Shown here: piece by piece, positions 18,822 through 27,247 of the stretch
How positions within the stretch are numbered: position 1 is the first letter of the stretch
Layout: every line of letters begins with the position of its first letter
DNA from: Salipiger aestuarii
Lineage (GTDB): Bacteria > Pseudomonadota > Alphaproteobacteria > Rhodobacterales > Rhodobacteraceae
Assembly: GCF_003259905.1 (NCBI RefSeq)
Contig: NZ_QLMG01000013.1
Location: forward strand, 28,849-92,848
Direction of reading: 5' to 3'
DNA length: 64,000 bases
Made by a program: the position numbers and the translations under genes
The notes under the pieces: generated by a model
What the model was told of the DNA's origin: nothing
Database searches by the model: none
The model's input: only the letters and a program-made list of their open reading frames with translations

Positions 18822-19757
18822 GTGCAACGCGACCGCAAATATTGCATCATCCTCAACGGCCGGTCCGGCGATCAGGGTGAGGACGCGCGACGCGCGAAGC
18901 TGACGGCGCTGTGCGATGCCGCCGGAATTTCGGCCCGGATCGTCGTCCCCCCTCGCAAACAGCCGCTCGAAGACGCGTCGGCCGAGGCGCTTGCCCGTAC
19001 CGGCGCCGATGTTCTCGTCGCATCCGGCGGCGACGGCACCATAGCCGCGGTCGCCACCGCCGCCCACGCCGCCGATGTGCCCATGGGGATCATCCCGCAG
19101 GGGACGTTCAACTATTTCGCCCGTGGGCTTGGCATTCCCGAAGACGCCGACGGCGCGGTGAACGCCCTTGCCTCCGGTGTCCCGCGCGACGTCTCGCTGG
19201 CCGAAGCCAACGGCGAGGTGTTTCTGAACAACACCAGCCTGGGGGTGTATCCGCTGATCCTGCAACGGCGCGAAAGCGTCTATGCACGGTGGGGCCGGTC
19301 GCGTCTTGCCGCCTACTGGTCGGTGCTGCTGACGCTCAGCGGCATGCGCCGCCCGCTGAAACTGTCGCTGACCGTCGATGGGCGCGAGACGCGTCTGCGC
19401 ACCCCGCTGGTGTTTGTCGCCAACAGCGCCTTCCAGCTGGAGCGCTTCAACCTTGCCGGTGTCGACGCGATCCGCAACGGAGATTTCGCGCTGTTCACCG
19501 CCCGCCACACCGGCACCATGGAACTGGTTCGTACCGCCCTGAAGCTTGCCGGGGGGGCGGCGCAGATCGGTGAGGATTTCGATCTGGTCACCGGGCGCGA
19601 CATCACGATTCGGACCGGGCGGGCGCGTGCTCTGGTGGCTCGCGACGGCGAAAAAAGCCTGATGCACACCCCGATCCGCATTCGCTTGCGCGACCGCCCG
19701 CTGCGGGTTCTGGTGCCCCAAACCTCTTTGAAAGACAAGGACGACGCCCGCTCATGA
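18822..19757 (+). CDS. Diacylglycerol/lipid kinase family protein (GTG start)
   Basis: A 311-residue DAGK/LCB5-type kinase. The ATP/phosphate motif ASGGDGTIAAVATAA and the second motif IIPQGTFNYFARGLGIPEDA are diagnostic of the family, which phosphorylates lipid diols such as diacylglycerol. GTG 18822 has a well-spaced GGAGAGGA in front; in-frame ATGs further upstream lack homology. Its stop overlaps the next gene's ATG by four bases. The lipid substrate is not predictable. Confidence 0.88.
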   Translation: MQRDRKYCIILNGRSGDQGEDARRAKLTALCDAAGISARIVVPPRKQPLEDASAEALARTGADVLVASGGDGTIAAVATAAHAADVPMGIIPQGTFNYFARGLGIPEDADGAVNALASGVPRDVSLAEANGEVFLNNTSLGVYPLILQRRESVYARWGRSRLAAYWSVLLTLSGMRRPLKLSLTVDGRETRLRTPLVFVANSAFQLERFNLAGVDAIRNGDFALFTARHTGTMELVRTALKLAGGAAQIGEDFDLVTGRDITIRTGRARALVARDGEKSLMHTPIRIRLRDRPLRVLVPQTSLKDKDDARS

Positions 19758-20632
19758 CCCGCATCGCCCATATCTCGGATCTGCATTTCGGACGCAGCGA
19801 CCCCGAACTTCTGGCCCCTCTGGTCGAGGCCCTGAACGAGGCACAGCCCGATCTGGTCGCCGTTACCGGCGACTTTACCCAGCGCGCGCGTCGCGGCCAG
19901 TATCGCGACGCGCGGGCGTTCCTTGACCAGCTCGACGCGCCGTGGCTGTCGGTGCCGGGCAACCATGACGTGTCGCTCGACAACCTTTGGCTGCGGTTCA
20001 TGCGTCCCTATGCGCGCTACCGCAAACACATCGCCAGCGACCTGCTGACGGTTCACGAAACCGATGACTTCATCGCCGTCGGCCTGAATACGGTGGATCG
20101 GTTCCGTGTGCAGCGCGGCAAGGTGCGCTGGATGCAGTTGCGCCAGGCGTGCAACCTTTTGACCGATGCGCCCGGCGTGCGGGTCGTGCTGGCGCATCAC
20201 CCGTTCGAACAGGATGCGGATGTCGCCAAGAGCCTGATGAAGGGCGCCGAGGCGGGGATCGAACAGCTGGCGGAATGCGGGGCCCAGGTCGTGCTGTCGG
20301 GGCATCTGCACCGCTGGCGGACAGAGCCGTTCCTGTCGTCGAAATTCGGGCGGCAGATCCTTCAGGTGCATGTGGGTACGGGGTTATCGACCCGGCTGCG
20401 CGGACAGGAAAACGATTTCGCGCTGCTTGACCTCACAATCCATACCGCCGACGTCACGCGGATGGTCGCACGGGGCGGCCGGTTTGCCTTTGCCGGCAGG
20501 CGCACGTTTCGCTTCGGTGACGGCGGCTGGCGCGAAACCGGCGATCAGGCGACGGCGGGAACCGCGAGCAAGGCTGGATCGTTTTCGTCCGAGGGGCGCG
20601 AGACCCCTCTGGAAAAGGAGACGATGTCATGA
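19754..20632 (+). CDS. Calcineurin-like metallophosphoesterase
   Basis: A 292-residue phosphoesterase with the full metal-ligand set in order: IAHISDLHFGRSD (D-x-H), VAVTGDFTQRA (GD), SVPGNHDVS (GNH-D), VVLAHHPFEQD (H) and LSGHLHRWRTEP (GHxH). It resembles the cyclic-nucleotide/ICC-like phosphodiesterases, but the substrate is not fixed by these motifs. It overlaps the lipid kinase upstream and the small membrane protein downstream by ATGA, so the three are co-translated. A role in phospholipid turnover is suggested only by this linkage. Confidence 0.88.
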   Translation: MTRIAHISDLHFGRSDPELLAPLVEALNEAQPDLVAVTGDFTQRARRGQYRDARAFLDQLDAPWLSVPGNHDVSLDNLWLRFMRPYARYRKHIASDLLTVHETDDFIAVGLNTVDRFRVQRGKVRWMQLRQACNLLTDAPGVRVVLAHHPFEQDADVAKSLMKGAEAGIEQLAECGAQVVLSGHLHRWRTEPFLSSKFGRQILQVHVGTGLSTRLRGQENDFALLDLTIHTADVTRMVARGGRFAFAGRRTFRFGDGGWRETGDQATAGTASKAGSFSSEGRETPLEKETMS

Positions 20633-20814
20633 CATCCGACAAACACGACACCCGCGCCGGCCCCGGAGACGCAGGCTATGCCGACCGCCCCGTCAAGCGC
20701 CCGCAATCCCCGGCGGACCGGAAACGCGGCCGGTCCGCGACGAAACTGTTCACCTGGCTACTGGGGGTCGGCGTGGTTGTCGTGCTGGTGCTGACCGTTG
20801 CGGCGATGATCTGA
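20629..20814 (+). CDS. Small single-pass membrane protein
   Basis: 61 residues: a charged, basic cytosolic N-terminus (about 1-38, ending KRGRSATK) and one membrane helix, LFTWLLGVGVVVVLVLTVAA. There is no signal peptide cleavage site. ATG overlaps the phosphoesterase stop (ATGA). It has no recognised family. Its position makes it a likely membrane partner or tether for the two enzymes encoded upstream, which is inference. Confidence 0.7.
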   Translation: MTSDKHDTRAGPGDAGYADRPVKRPQSPADRKRGRSATKLFTWLLGVGVVVVLVLTVAAMI

Positions 20815-20821
20815 AGACGGC

Positions 20822-21412
20822 TCAGACCACGCCCAGCACCGTCAGCGGGATGAATACCGCGCCCAGCACGGCGATGCTGCCCGCCAGCGCGAACAGCCCG
20901 TCGCGTGCCAGAAGCGCCGTCGCCATCAGCACAACGGCGCCGCCCAGAAGCGATGACGAGAACGGCACCAGTTCCAGAAACGGCATCGCCGCACCGCAAA
21001 GCAGGCACAGCAGTTTCAGCCCCGAGCGCGCGGGCGCCGAGGTCATCATCCGCATCCGCGTGCGCGCGTTGCGGTCAAGCCAGTTACTGATGCATCGCAA
21101 TGTCTTCAGCGCCGTGCGGGCGTGGCCTTGATCGATGTGCAGCCGCATCATCCGCGACGGCAGCCACAGATGATCGCGCGCCAGAATCATCTGCGCCGAG
21201 ATGAAGGCGATCATCAGCCCGCACGCGGTCGAAAACAGCGGAATCCCCGACAGAGGGGACACCACCAGCAGCGCCGGTATCATCAGCGCCGGCAGAAACG
21301 AGCTGTCGCCGAATTCCTCGATCATCGTGCCGACCGACAGGGCGCCACGTTCGACCGCGACGTCCAGCCGGTCGACGATATCGCCGACGGGCCTGATTTC
21401 AGAGGGTGTCAT
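20822..21412 (-). CDS. ExoD-family exopolysaccharide synthesis protein
   Basis: A 196-residue inner-membrane protein resembling ExoD. The N-terminal amphipathic part contains VGDIVDRLDVAVERGALSVG and MIEEFGDSSFLPALMIPALL. It then has several hydrophobic segments, including the PLSGIPLFSTACGLMIAFIS stretch typical of the family, and a C-terminal pair of helices. ExoD affects exopolysaccharide production and alkaline tolerance in rhizobia, mechanism unclear. Start ATG 21412 is chosen because upstream sequence carries no family homology. Confidence 0.82.
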   Translation of the reverse strand: MTPSEIRPVGDIVDRLDVAVERGALSVGTMIEEFGDSSFLPALMIPALLVVSPLSGIPLFSTACGLMIAFISAQMILARDHLWLPSRMMRLHIDQGHARTALKTLRCISNWLDRNARTRMRMMTSAPARSGLKLLCLLCGAAMPFLELVPFSSSLLGGAVVLMATALLARDGLFALAGSIAVLGAVFIPLTVLGVV

Positions 21413-21575
21413 GATCGCCTGCGTTGCTGTGATGTGCGGATGAAACGTGGCGACCGCCCCGGAGTTCCACAAGCAGGCCCACAAGCAGGCCTACAGACGG
21501 GCGCGCGCATACGGGGCCGGAAAATATCGCCGCGCAAGGTCGGAACCGATCGTCTCGGCCGGTGGTTGTCCGGTC

Positions 21576-22637
21576 ATGAAACAAACCCGTATCGCCTCCG
21601 ATCAGGTGTCTCGTGTGTCTGCCGTGATCGTGGCGACGGGTGTCGTCCTTGTCGGCCTGAAATACGCGCAGGACATCGCCGCGCCCCTGGTGCTTGCCAT
21701 TGTGGTGGGCGTCATCGTCGCCCCCCTCGCCGACCGGATGCAACGCCTGCGCATTCCGCGCGGCGTTGTTGCGCTGTCGATCATCATCGCCTTCTTTTTC
21801 GCGATGGCCGCGCTTGTCTTCGTGATCGAGCCCTATGTCACCGCCGCCATCGACCAGCTTCCGTCGATCCGATACGAGATCCGCAAGCTGGTCTTTGAAT
21901 ATCGCGGCCTGATACAGGGCATCGGCGATATGAACGACGAAATGAAGGCCGCGCTTGGCGCCGATGCGCAGGCCACCGCGCAGCGGGTCGCCGAGTTGCC
22001 CAGCCTGACCGACGCGATGTGGCTTGCCCCGGCGATCTTTGCGCAGATGCTGGTGTTTCTCGGGGGGCTGTTCTTTTTTCTTCTGACGCGCGGTTCGATC
22101 TACCGCTGGATGTCGGGCCGGCTTGGGACCGGCGCCGAAACCCATCGGTTTCTCGAACGGTTTTATGCCGCCGAGTCGATGGTATCGCGCTATTTCGCCG
22201 CCGTTTCGATGGTCAACGCCGGGCTTGGGCTGGTAGTCGGGGTCGCGCTTATCACCTACGGACTGCCCGGCGCGGTGGTCTGGGGGGTCGCCGCGGCGCT
22301 GCTGAATTTCGTGCTGTATCTTGGACCTGCGGCGATGGCGGCGGGCCTGCTGCTGGCGGGCATCGTCAATTACGATGGCATCGCGACCTTTGTGCCGATG
22401 GCGATCTATCTTGCCTGCAACATGACAGAGGCACAGTTTGTCACGCCCACGATGGTCGGCAAGCACATTCAGATGAACCCGTTCCTGCTGTTTGCCGCGC
22501 TGATCTTCTGGCTGTGGCTATGGGGACCGATCGGCGGGATCGTCGCGATCCCGGTGACGCTGATTTTTCTGCGACTGTTCGATATCCTCGGGGACAGCTC
22601 GTCGCCGCCTGCCAAGCCCGCGGTGCGCGCGGCCTGA
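21576..22637 (+). CDS. AI-2E-family (PerM/TqsA-like) transporter
   Basis: A 353-residue polytopic permease. Two N-terminal membrane helices are followed by a soluble segment around PYVTAAIDQLPSIRYEIRKL, then a helix-rich C-terminal half with VFLGGLFFFLLTRGSIYRWM and the family signature MVGKHIQMNPFLLFAALIFW. Members export small metabolites or ions; the substrate here is unknown. ATG 21576 has a weak ribosome-binding site. The frame is open upstream (in-frame ATG 21447), so the N-terminus is uncertain. Confidence 0.85.
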   Translation: MKQTRIASDQVSRVSAVIVATGVVLVGLKYAQDIAAPLVLAIVVGVIVAPLADRMQRLRIPRGVVALSIIIAFFFAMAALVFVIEPYVTAAIDQLPSIRYEIRKLVFEYRGLIQGIGDMNDEMKAALGADAQATAQRVAELPSLTDAMWLAPAIFAQMLVFLGGLFFFLLTRGSIYRWMSGRLGTGAETHRFLERFYAAESMVSRYFAAVSMVNAGLGLVVGVALITYGLPGAVVWGVAAALLNFVLYLGPAAMAAGLLLAGIVNYDGIATFVPMAIYLACNMTEAQFVTPTMVGKHIQMNPFLLFAALIFWLWLWGPIGGIVAIPVTLIFLRLFDILGDSSSPPAKPAVRAA

Positions 22638-22708
22638 CCCTGCGACTTTGCGATGCCGGCCTTGCCCGCGCCCGCACGCGCGCGGCGGTGCCCGAAGCGG
22701 GCGCACAA

Positions 22709-22743
22709 GAAAAAACCCCGCTCTCCGGATCAGGAAAGCGGGG
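22709..22743 (-). terminator. Rho-independent terminator of the yihY-type gene
   Basis: On the minus strand CCCCGCT ... AGCGGGG (22743-22737 with 22722-22716) forms the stem and is followed by six T's (22715-22710). It sits about 130 bp after the minus-strand gene's stop. Confidence 0.88.
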
Positions 22744-22869
22744 TGTCAGGAGCGGGTCGCGCAGAGTGGGAGGGACAGGAATGCGACCCGCTGAGGGACA
22801 GGACGGTACAGGCGTCCTTGTACTGATAACGCCAGCCCCGCGCACGGGTTCCGGCGCCCTGCGGGTTTT

Positions 22870-23856
22870 TCAGCTTCGGTCCGGGCGGTCGCGGCGCAGG
22901 CGGTCAAGCTCGCCGTTCAGCTGCGCACCCAGCAGCGTTACCAGCGCGCTGACATAGAACCACAGGAGCAAGGCCACCACCGCGCCCAGCGATCCGTAGA
23001 CCTCGTTCAGGCGGTCGAAGTTGCGCACATACAGCGTCAGCGCAAAGGACCCCGCAGCCCAGGCCAGCAGCGCCAGCACCGCGCCCGGTGTGAACCAGCG
23101 CATCCGCGACGATCTGCGATTGGGCCCGTAGCGATACAAGAGCGCGATGGCAAAGAACACCACGCCCAGCAGGATCAGCCATTTCAGGGTCGACGCAATC
23201 AGTTCAAGATGCAGCGGAAGGCCCAGAAACGAAAACGCTGCCGGCAGGATGACCACGGCCGCAAAGGCAACCAGCGCCACAATCACCAACAGTATCGTCA
23301 ATGCCACGGCCACCAGCAGCCGCCTGATGACATTTTCGCGGTGCGGCGTGTCACTGACCGTATTCAGCCCCCGGATCAGCGCCGCCACCGATGCCCGCGT
23401 CGACCAGATCGCCACCATGATCGAGATGATCGACGCCCATTGCAATGTCGAGCGGTTGGTCGAAATCAACGCCGTGACCTGTTCGGACAGCAGCACATAG
23501 GCCTGCTCGGGCATCATCTCGCGCACGATTTCCATCTGTTCCGAAATCACCACGGGGTCGGCCCAGTAGCCCCAGATGGCGATGACCGCCGAAATCGCGG
23601 GAAACAGCGACAGGAAAGCGAAAAACGCGACCCCCGCTGAAATCAGACCGAGGTTTCGTTCGTCCATGCGCAGCCAGGTGCGCCAAAGCGCGCGCAGCCA
23701 GTCGCGCGTGGACAGCGCCCGCCGGCCCGGTCCGTTGCGCCCGGAATCGGGCTGGCGGGAATCGGACTGGCGGGAATCGGACTGGCCAGGATCGGACTGG
23801 CCGGGATCGGGCCGTTCGGGGGCAAGGGGGGGCACGCTGGCGGCGGAATCGTCCAT
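22870..23856 (-). CDS. YihY/UPF0761-family inner-membrane protein
   Basis: 328 residues with about six membrane helices. It is of the YihY family, once misnamed RNase BN. Typical stretches are ERNLGLISAGVAFFAFLSLF, IWSTRASVAALIRGLNTVSD, and near the C-terminus RNFDRLNEVYGSLGAVVALL and YVSALVTLLGAQLNGELDRL. The ~45-residue cytosolic N-terminus is unusual: it holds a five-residue tandem repeat (PGQSD/SRQSD) encoded by a 15-bp minisatellite. ATG 23856 was chosen over an upstream in-frame start that would only add low-complexity sequence. No transport or enzymatic function is established for the family. Confidence 0.88.
   Translation of the reverse strand: MDDSAASVPPLAPERPDPGQSDPGQSDSRQSDSRQPDSGRNGPGRRALSTRDWLRALWRTWLRMDERNLGLISAGVAFFAFLSLFPAISAVIAIWGYWADPVVISEQMEIVREMMPEQAYVLLSEQVTALISTNRSTLQWASIISIMVAIWSTRASVAALIRGLNTVSDTPHRENVIRRLLVAVALTILLVIVALVAFAAVVILPAAFSFLGLPLHLELIASTLKWLILLGVVFFAIALLYRYGPNRRSSRMRWFTPGAVLALLAWAAGSFALTLYVRNFDRLNEVYGSLGAVVALLLWFYVSALVTLLGAQLNGELDRLRRDRPDRS
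23743..23817. repeat. 15-bp tandem repeat inside the yihY-type gene, five units
   Basis: The unit GGAATCGGACTGGCG repeats from 23743 to 23802 (four close copies with one to three changes each), with a fifth diverged unit to 23817. The 15-bp period keeps frame, so copy changes would only add or remove five residues of the cytosolic tail. Confidence 0.9.
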
Positions 23857-23994
23857 GACAGTAGGTTGACCGCGCCGCGCCGCCCGGGTCAATGACACGC
23901 CGCCGCAGGCTGGGTGGATTGCCGCCGGGCTGGGGCAAATAGGCACCTTGCGCACAAGACCGGCGCGCGCCGCGGCAGCACGGCCGGGGCGGGA

Positions 23995-25440
23995 TCAGTC
24001 GCCGGTCGTCTCTGGCGCCGGGTCTTTCTCTTTGTCGACAGACACCGGAGTCGCGGTGGTCAGAACGCCGCTGATCCAGTCGCCGGACACCACCTCGCCA
24101 GAGGTATAGCGCAGCGTGCCCGGGCCCTGCCGCTTGCCGTCCTCGAACCGGCCCTCGTAGACGTCGCCGTTGCTGTAGGTCGCCAGACCGTCGCCCTCGA
24201 AGCGACCATCGCTCCAGCCGCCCTCATAGGTGAACCCGTCGGGCATGGTGATGCGGCCTTGCCCATGGCGCTGATCTTCCCGGAAATCGCCGGTATAGAC
24301 GGCGCCGTCCGCATAGGTCGCGGTGCCGGACCCGTGGCGGCGGTTGTCCTTCCAGTCGCCGGTATAGGTGTAGCCGTCCGCGTAGGTGATGGTGCCCTGC
24401 CCGTCGTAACGCGCATTCGCGAAATCCCCCGAATAGACGGTGCCGTTGCTGTAGGTGGCGGTGCCCGTGCCCTCGATCACGCCGTCGACCCAATCGCCCT
24501 CATAGGTGGACCCGTCGGGATAGACCGTGCGGCCCCGACCGTTGGCCAGATCACCGCGGATCTCGCCCTCATAGACCGAACCGTCGGGATAGGTGACGCG
24601 GCCCTGACCGTCGATCTGCCCCGCGACCCAGTTGCCTTCCAGCCGGTAGCCATCGGCGCCGATGAACACGCCCTGCCCGTGCCGCTGGTCATTGTCGAAA
24701 TTGCCTTCGTACACATCGCCCGAGGCATAGGTTTCGCGCCCCTGCCCATCGCGGCGCCCGTCCACCAGCGCGCCCTCGTAGACATCGCCGTTGGGCAGGG
24801 TCAGCTTGCCCTGACCGTCCTGCTGGCCCTCGCGCCACATGCCCGCATAAATCAGCCCGTCGGACATGGTCAGCGTGCCCTGGCCGGACCGCTTGCCGTT
24901 GGCGACCCGCCCCTCATAGACCGACCCGTCGGGATAGGTGATGGTGGCGTTGCCCTCTTCGGTGCCATTGACCCAGTCGCCCTCATAGCGATAGCCGTCG
25001 GGCGTGGTCATCACGCCGCGGCCATGGTGCAGCGCATTGCGGAAACTGCCCTCGTAACGCGCGCCGGTGGCGTATTGGATGACGCCGCGCCCGGTGATCT
25101 TGCCGTCCAGCCACGAGCCTTCATAGACCGACCCGTCGGCCAGCACGATCTTGCCCATGCCTTCGGGCTTGCCCTTGGAAAACTGGCCCTCGTACACGCC
25201 CCCCGAAGGGTAGCGCGCCACGCCCTTGCCCTCGATCTCGCCGGCGCGCCAATCGCCGGTGTATTCGAAGCCATTCGGCAGCCTGTAGGTGCCGGTGCCA
25301 TGGCGCAGCCCGTCGACAAAGCTGCCCTCGTAAACCCCGCCATCGTCGAACTGCTTGGTCTGCGTTTCGCTGTCCTGCGCCAGCGCCGCTGCGGCGAAGA
25401 CCGCAATGGCGGCGGCAAGGGTGATGCCTGCGCGTCTCAT
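23995..25440 (-). CDS. Exported MORN-repeat protein
   Basis: 481 residues. A signal peptide, MRRAGITLAAAIAVFAAAA ending LAQ, is followed by about 18 consecutive 23-residue MORN repeats of the form YEGxWxxGxxxGxGxxxYxxGxV, plus one partial unit. A short acidic/proline tail closes the protein. Tandem MORN units make an elongated beta structure used as a scaffold or membrane/lipid contact. No enzymatic domain is present. The repeat DNA is near-regular at 69 bp. The cellular role is unknown. Confidence 0.88.
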   Translation of the reverse strand: MRRAGITLAAAIAVFAAAALAQDSETQTKQFDDGGVYEGSFVDGLRHGTGTYRLPNGFEYTGDWRAGEIEGKGVARYPSGGVYEGQFSKGKPEGMGKIVLADGSVYEGSWLDGKITGRGVIQYATGARYEGSFRNALHHGRGVMTTPDGYRYEGDWVNGTEEGNATITYPDGSVYEGRVANGKRSGQGTLTMSDGLIYAGMWREGQQDGQGKLTLPNGDVYEGALVDGRRDGQGRETYASGDVYEGNFDNDQRHGQGVFIGADGYRLEGNWVAGQIDGQGRVTYPDGSVYEGEIRGDLANGRGRTVYPDGSTYEGDWVDGVIEGTGTATYSNGTVYSGDFANARYDGQGTITYADGYTYTGDWKDNRRHGSGTATYADGAVYTGDFREDQRHGQGRITMPDGFTYEGGWSDGRFEGDGLATYSNGDVYEGRFEDGKRQGPGTLRYTSGEVVSGDWISGVLTTATPVSVDKEKDPAPETTGD

Positions 25441-25588
25441 GTGTTCTGTCCTGACGGATTGCCGATTGCCTGTGTCGAAATGGTAAAGAAGCGGCCCCGC
25501 GCTGACAATCTCTTTTGCCCCCGCTCACCTTTCCCTCGCGCGTGGTTCTGCTATGTCGGCACGGGAACGTGACCGAAAGGACAAGGGC

Positions 25589-27247
25589 ATGGCCGATCGC
25601 TTCCGACTGACCATCGCGCAGTTGAACCCCACCGTGGGCGACCTTGCCGGCAATGCGGCACAGGCGCTGGAGGCCTGGCAACAGGGCAAGGCAGCGGGCG
25701 CCGACCTGGTCGCGCTGCCCGAGATGTTCATCTGCGGGTACAACCCGCAGGACCTGCCGCTCAAGAACGCGTTCACGCTGGATTGCATGGACACCGCACG
25801 CAAGCTTGCCGCCCGGTGCGCCGATGGTCCGGCGCTGGCGGTGGGCTGCCCGTGGATCGAGGGCACCGAGCTGTTCAACGCCTATCTGATCTGCAAGGGC
25901 GGGCGCATCGCCGCGCAGTTGTTCAAGCATCACCTGCCCAATTACGAGGTGTTCGACGAGGTTCGCGTCTTTGACAGCGGCCCCATCGGCGGGCCCTATG
26001 CGGTGGGCAACACCCGCGTCGGGTCGCCCATCTGCGAAGATGCCTGGTACGAGGATGTCGCCGAAACGCTTGCGGAAACCGGTGCCGAATTCCTGCTGGT
26101 GCCCAACGGGTCGCCCTACCACCGTGACAAGCACGAAACCCGGCTGAACCACATGGTCGCGCGTGTCGTCGATACCGGCCTGCCGCTGATCTATCTGAAC
26201 ATGGTCGGCGGACAGGACGATCAGGTGTTCGACGGCGCGTCCTTTGTGCTGAACCCGCATGGTACGCTTGCGATGCAGATGCCCGCCTTTGCCGAGGCGG
26301 TGGCGCATGTGGATCTGGTCCGCGGCGCCGAGGGCTGGCGGGCCGCTACGGGCGGTTTCGCGCCCCAGCCCGACAGCCTGGAACAGGATTACAACGCCAT
26401 GGTGCTGGGCTTGCGCGATTACTGCCGCAAGACCGGATTCACCAAGGTGCTGCTGGGCATGTCGGGGGGCATCGATTCCGCGCTGGTCGCGACGATTGCC
26501 GTCGATGCGCTGGGGCCGGACAATGTGCGCTGCGTGATGCTGCCGTCGGAATACACCTCGGAGCATTCGCTTGAGGACGCCAAGGCCTGTGCAAATGCCA
26601 TCGGCGCGCATTACGATTTCGTGCCCATCGCCGAGGGCCGCGCCGCGATCACCACCACGCTTGCACCGCTGTTCGAAGGCCGCGACGCCGATCTGACCGA
26701 GGAAAACATCCAGTCCCGCCTGCGTGGCCTGCTGCTGATGGCCCTGTCCAACAAATTCGGGGAAATGCTGCTGACCACCGGCAACAAATCCGAGGTGTCG
26801 GTGGGCTATGCCACGATCTACGGCGACATGGCGGGCGGCTACAACCCGATCAAGGATCTTTACAAGACCCGCGTCTTCGACATCTGCCGCTGGCGCAACA
26901 CGCATCACCGCGACTGGATGACGGGCCCCGAGGCCGAGGTCATCCCGGACCGCATCATCACCAAGCCGCCTTCGGCCGAGCTGCGCGACGATCAGAAAGA
27001 CAGCGACAGCCTGCCCGATTATCCGGTGCTGGACGGCATCCTCAAGATCCTTGTCGATGACGATGGCAGCATCACCGATTGCATCGCCGCGGGCTACACC
27101 CGCGAGGATGCGAAAAAAGTCGAACACCTGCTGTATATCTCGGAATACAAGCGGTTCCAGTCGGCACCCGGGCCGCGCCTGTCGCCGCGCGCCTTCTGGC
27201 TCGATCGTCGTTACCCCATCGCCAACCGCTGGCGCGACAATGGCTGA
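25589..27247 (+). CDS. nadE: NAD+ synthetase, glutamine-dependent
   Basis: 552 residues catalysing the last step of NAD+ synthesis from deamido-NAD with glutamine as amide donor. The N-terminal nitrilase-type glutaminase domain (1 to ~260) has the catalytic set LVALPEMFICGYNP (Glu), KHHLPNYEVFDE (Lys) and SPICEDAWYED (Cys). The C-terminal synthetase domain carries the PP-loop GMSGGIDSALVA and TGNKSEVSVGYATIYGDMAG. ATG 25589 follows GAAAGGACAAGGGC. The next gene overlaps its 3' end by eight bases. Confidence 0.97.
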   Translation: MADRFRLTIAQLNPTVGDLAGNAAQALEAWQQGKAAGADLVALPEMFICGYNPQDLPLKNAFTLDCMDTARKLAARCADGPALAVGCPWIEGTELFNAYLICKGGRIAAQLFKHHLPNYEVFDEVRVFDSGPIGGPYAVGNTRVGSPICEDAWYEDVAETLAETGAEFLLVPNGSPYHRDKHETRLNHMVARVVDTGLPLIYLNMVGGQDDQVFDGASFVLNPHGTLAMQMPAFAEAVAHVDLVRGAEGWRAATGGFAPQPDSLEQDYNAMVLGLRDYCRKTGFTKVLLGMSGGIDSALVATIAVDALGPDNVRCVMLPSEYTSEHSLEDAKACANAIGAHYDFVPIAEGRAAITTTLAPLFEGRDADLTEENIQSRLRGLLLMALSNKFGEMLLTTGNKSEVSVGYATIYGDMAGGYNPIKDLYKTRVFDICRWRNTHHRDWMTGPEAEVIPDRIITKPPSAELRDDQKDSDSLPDYPVLDGILKILVDDDGSITDCIAAGYTREDAKKVEHLLYISEYKRFQSAPGPRLSPRAFWLDRRYPIANRWRDNG

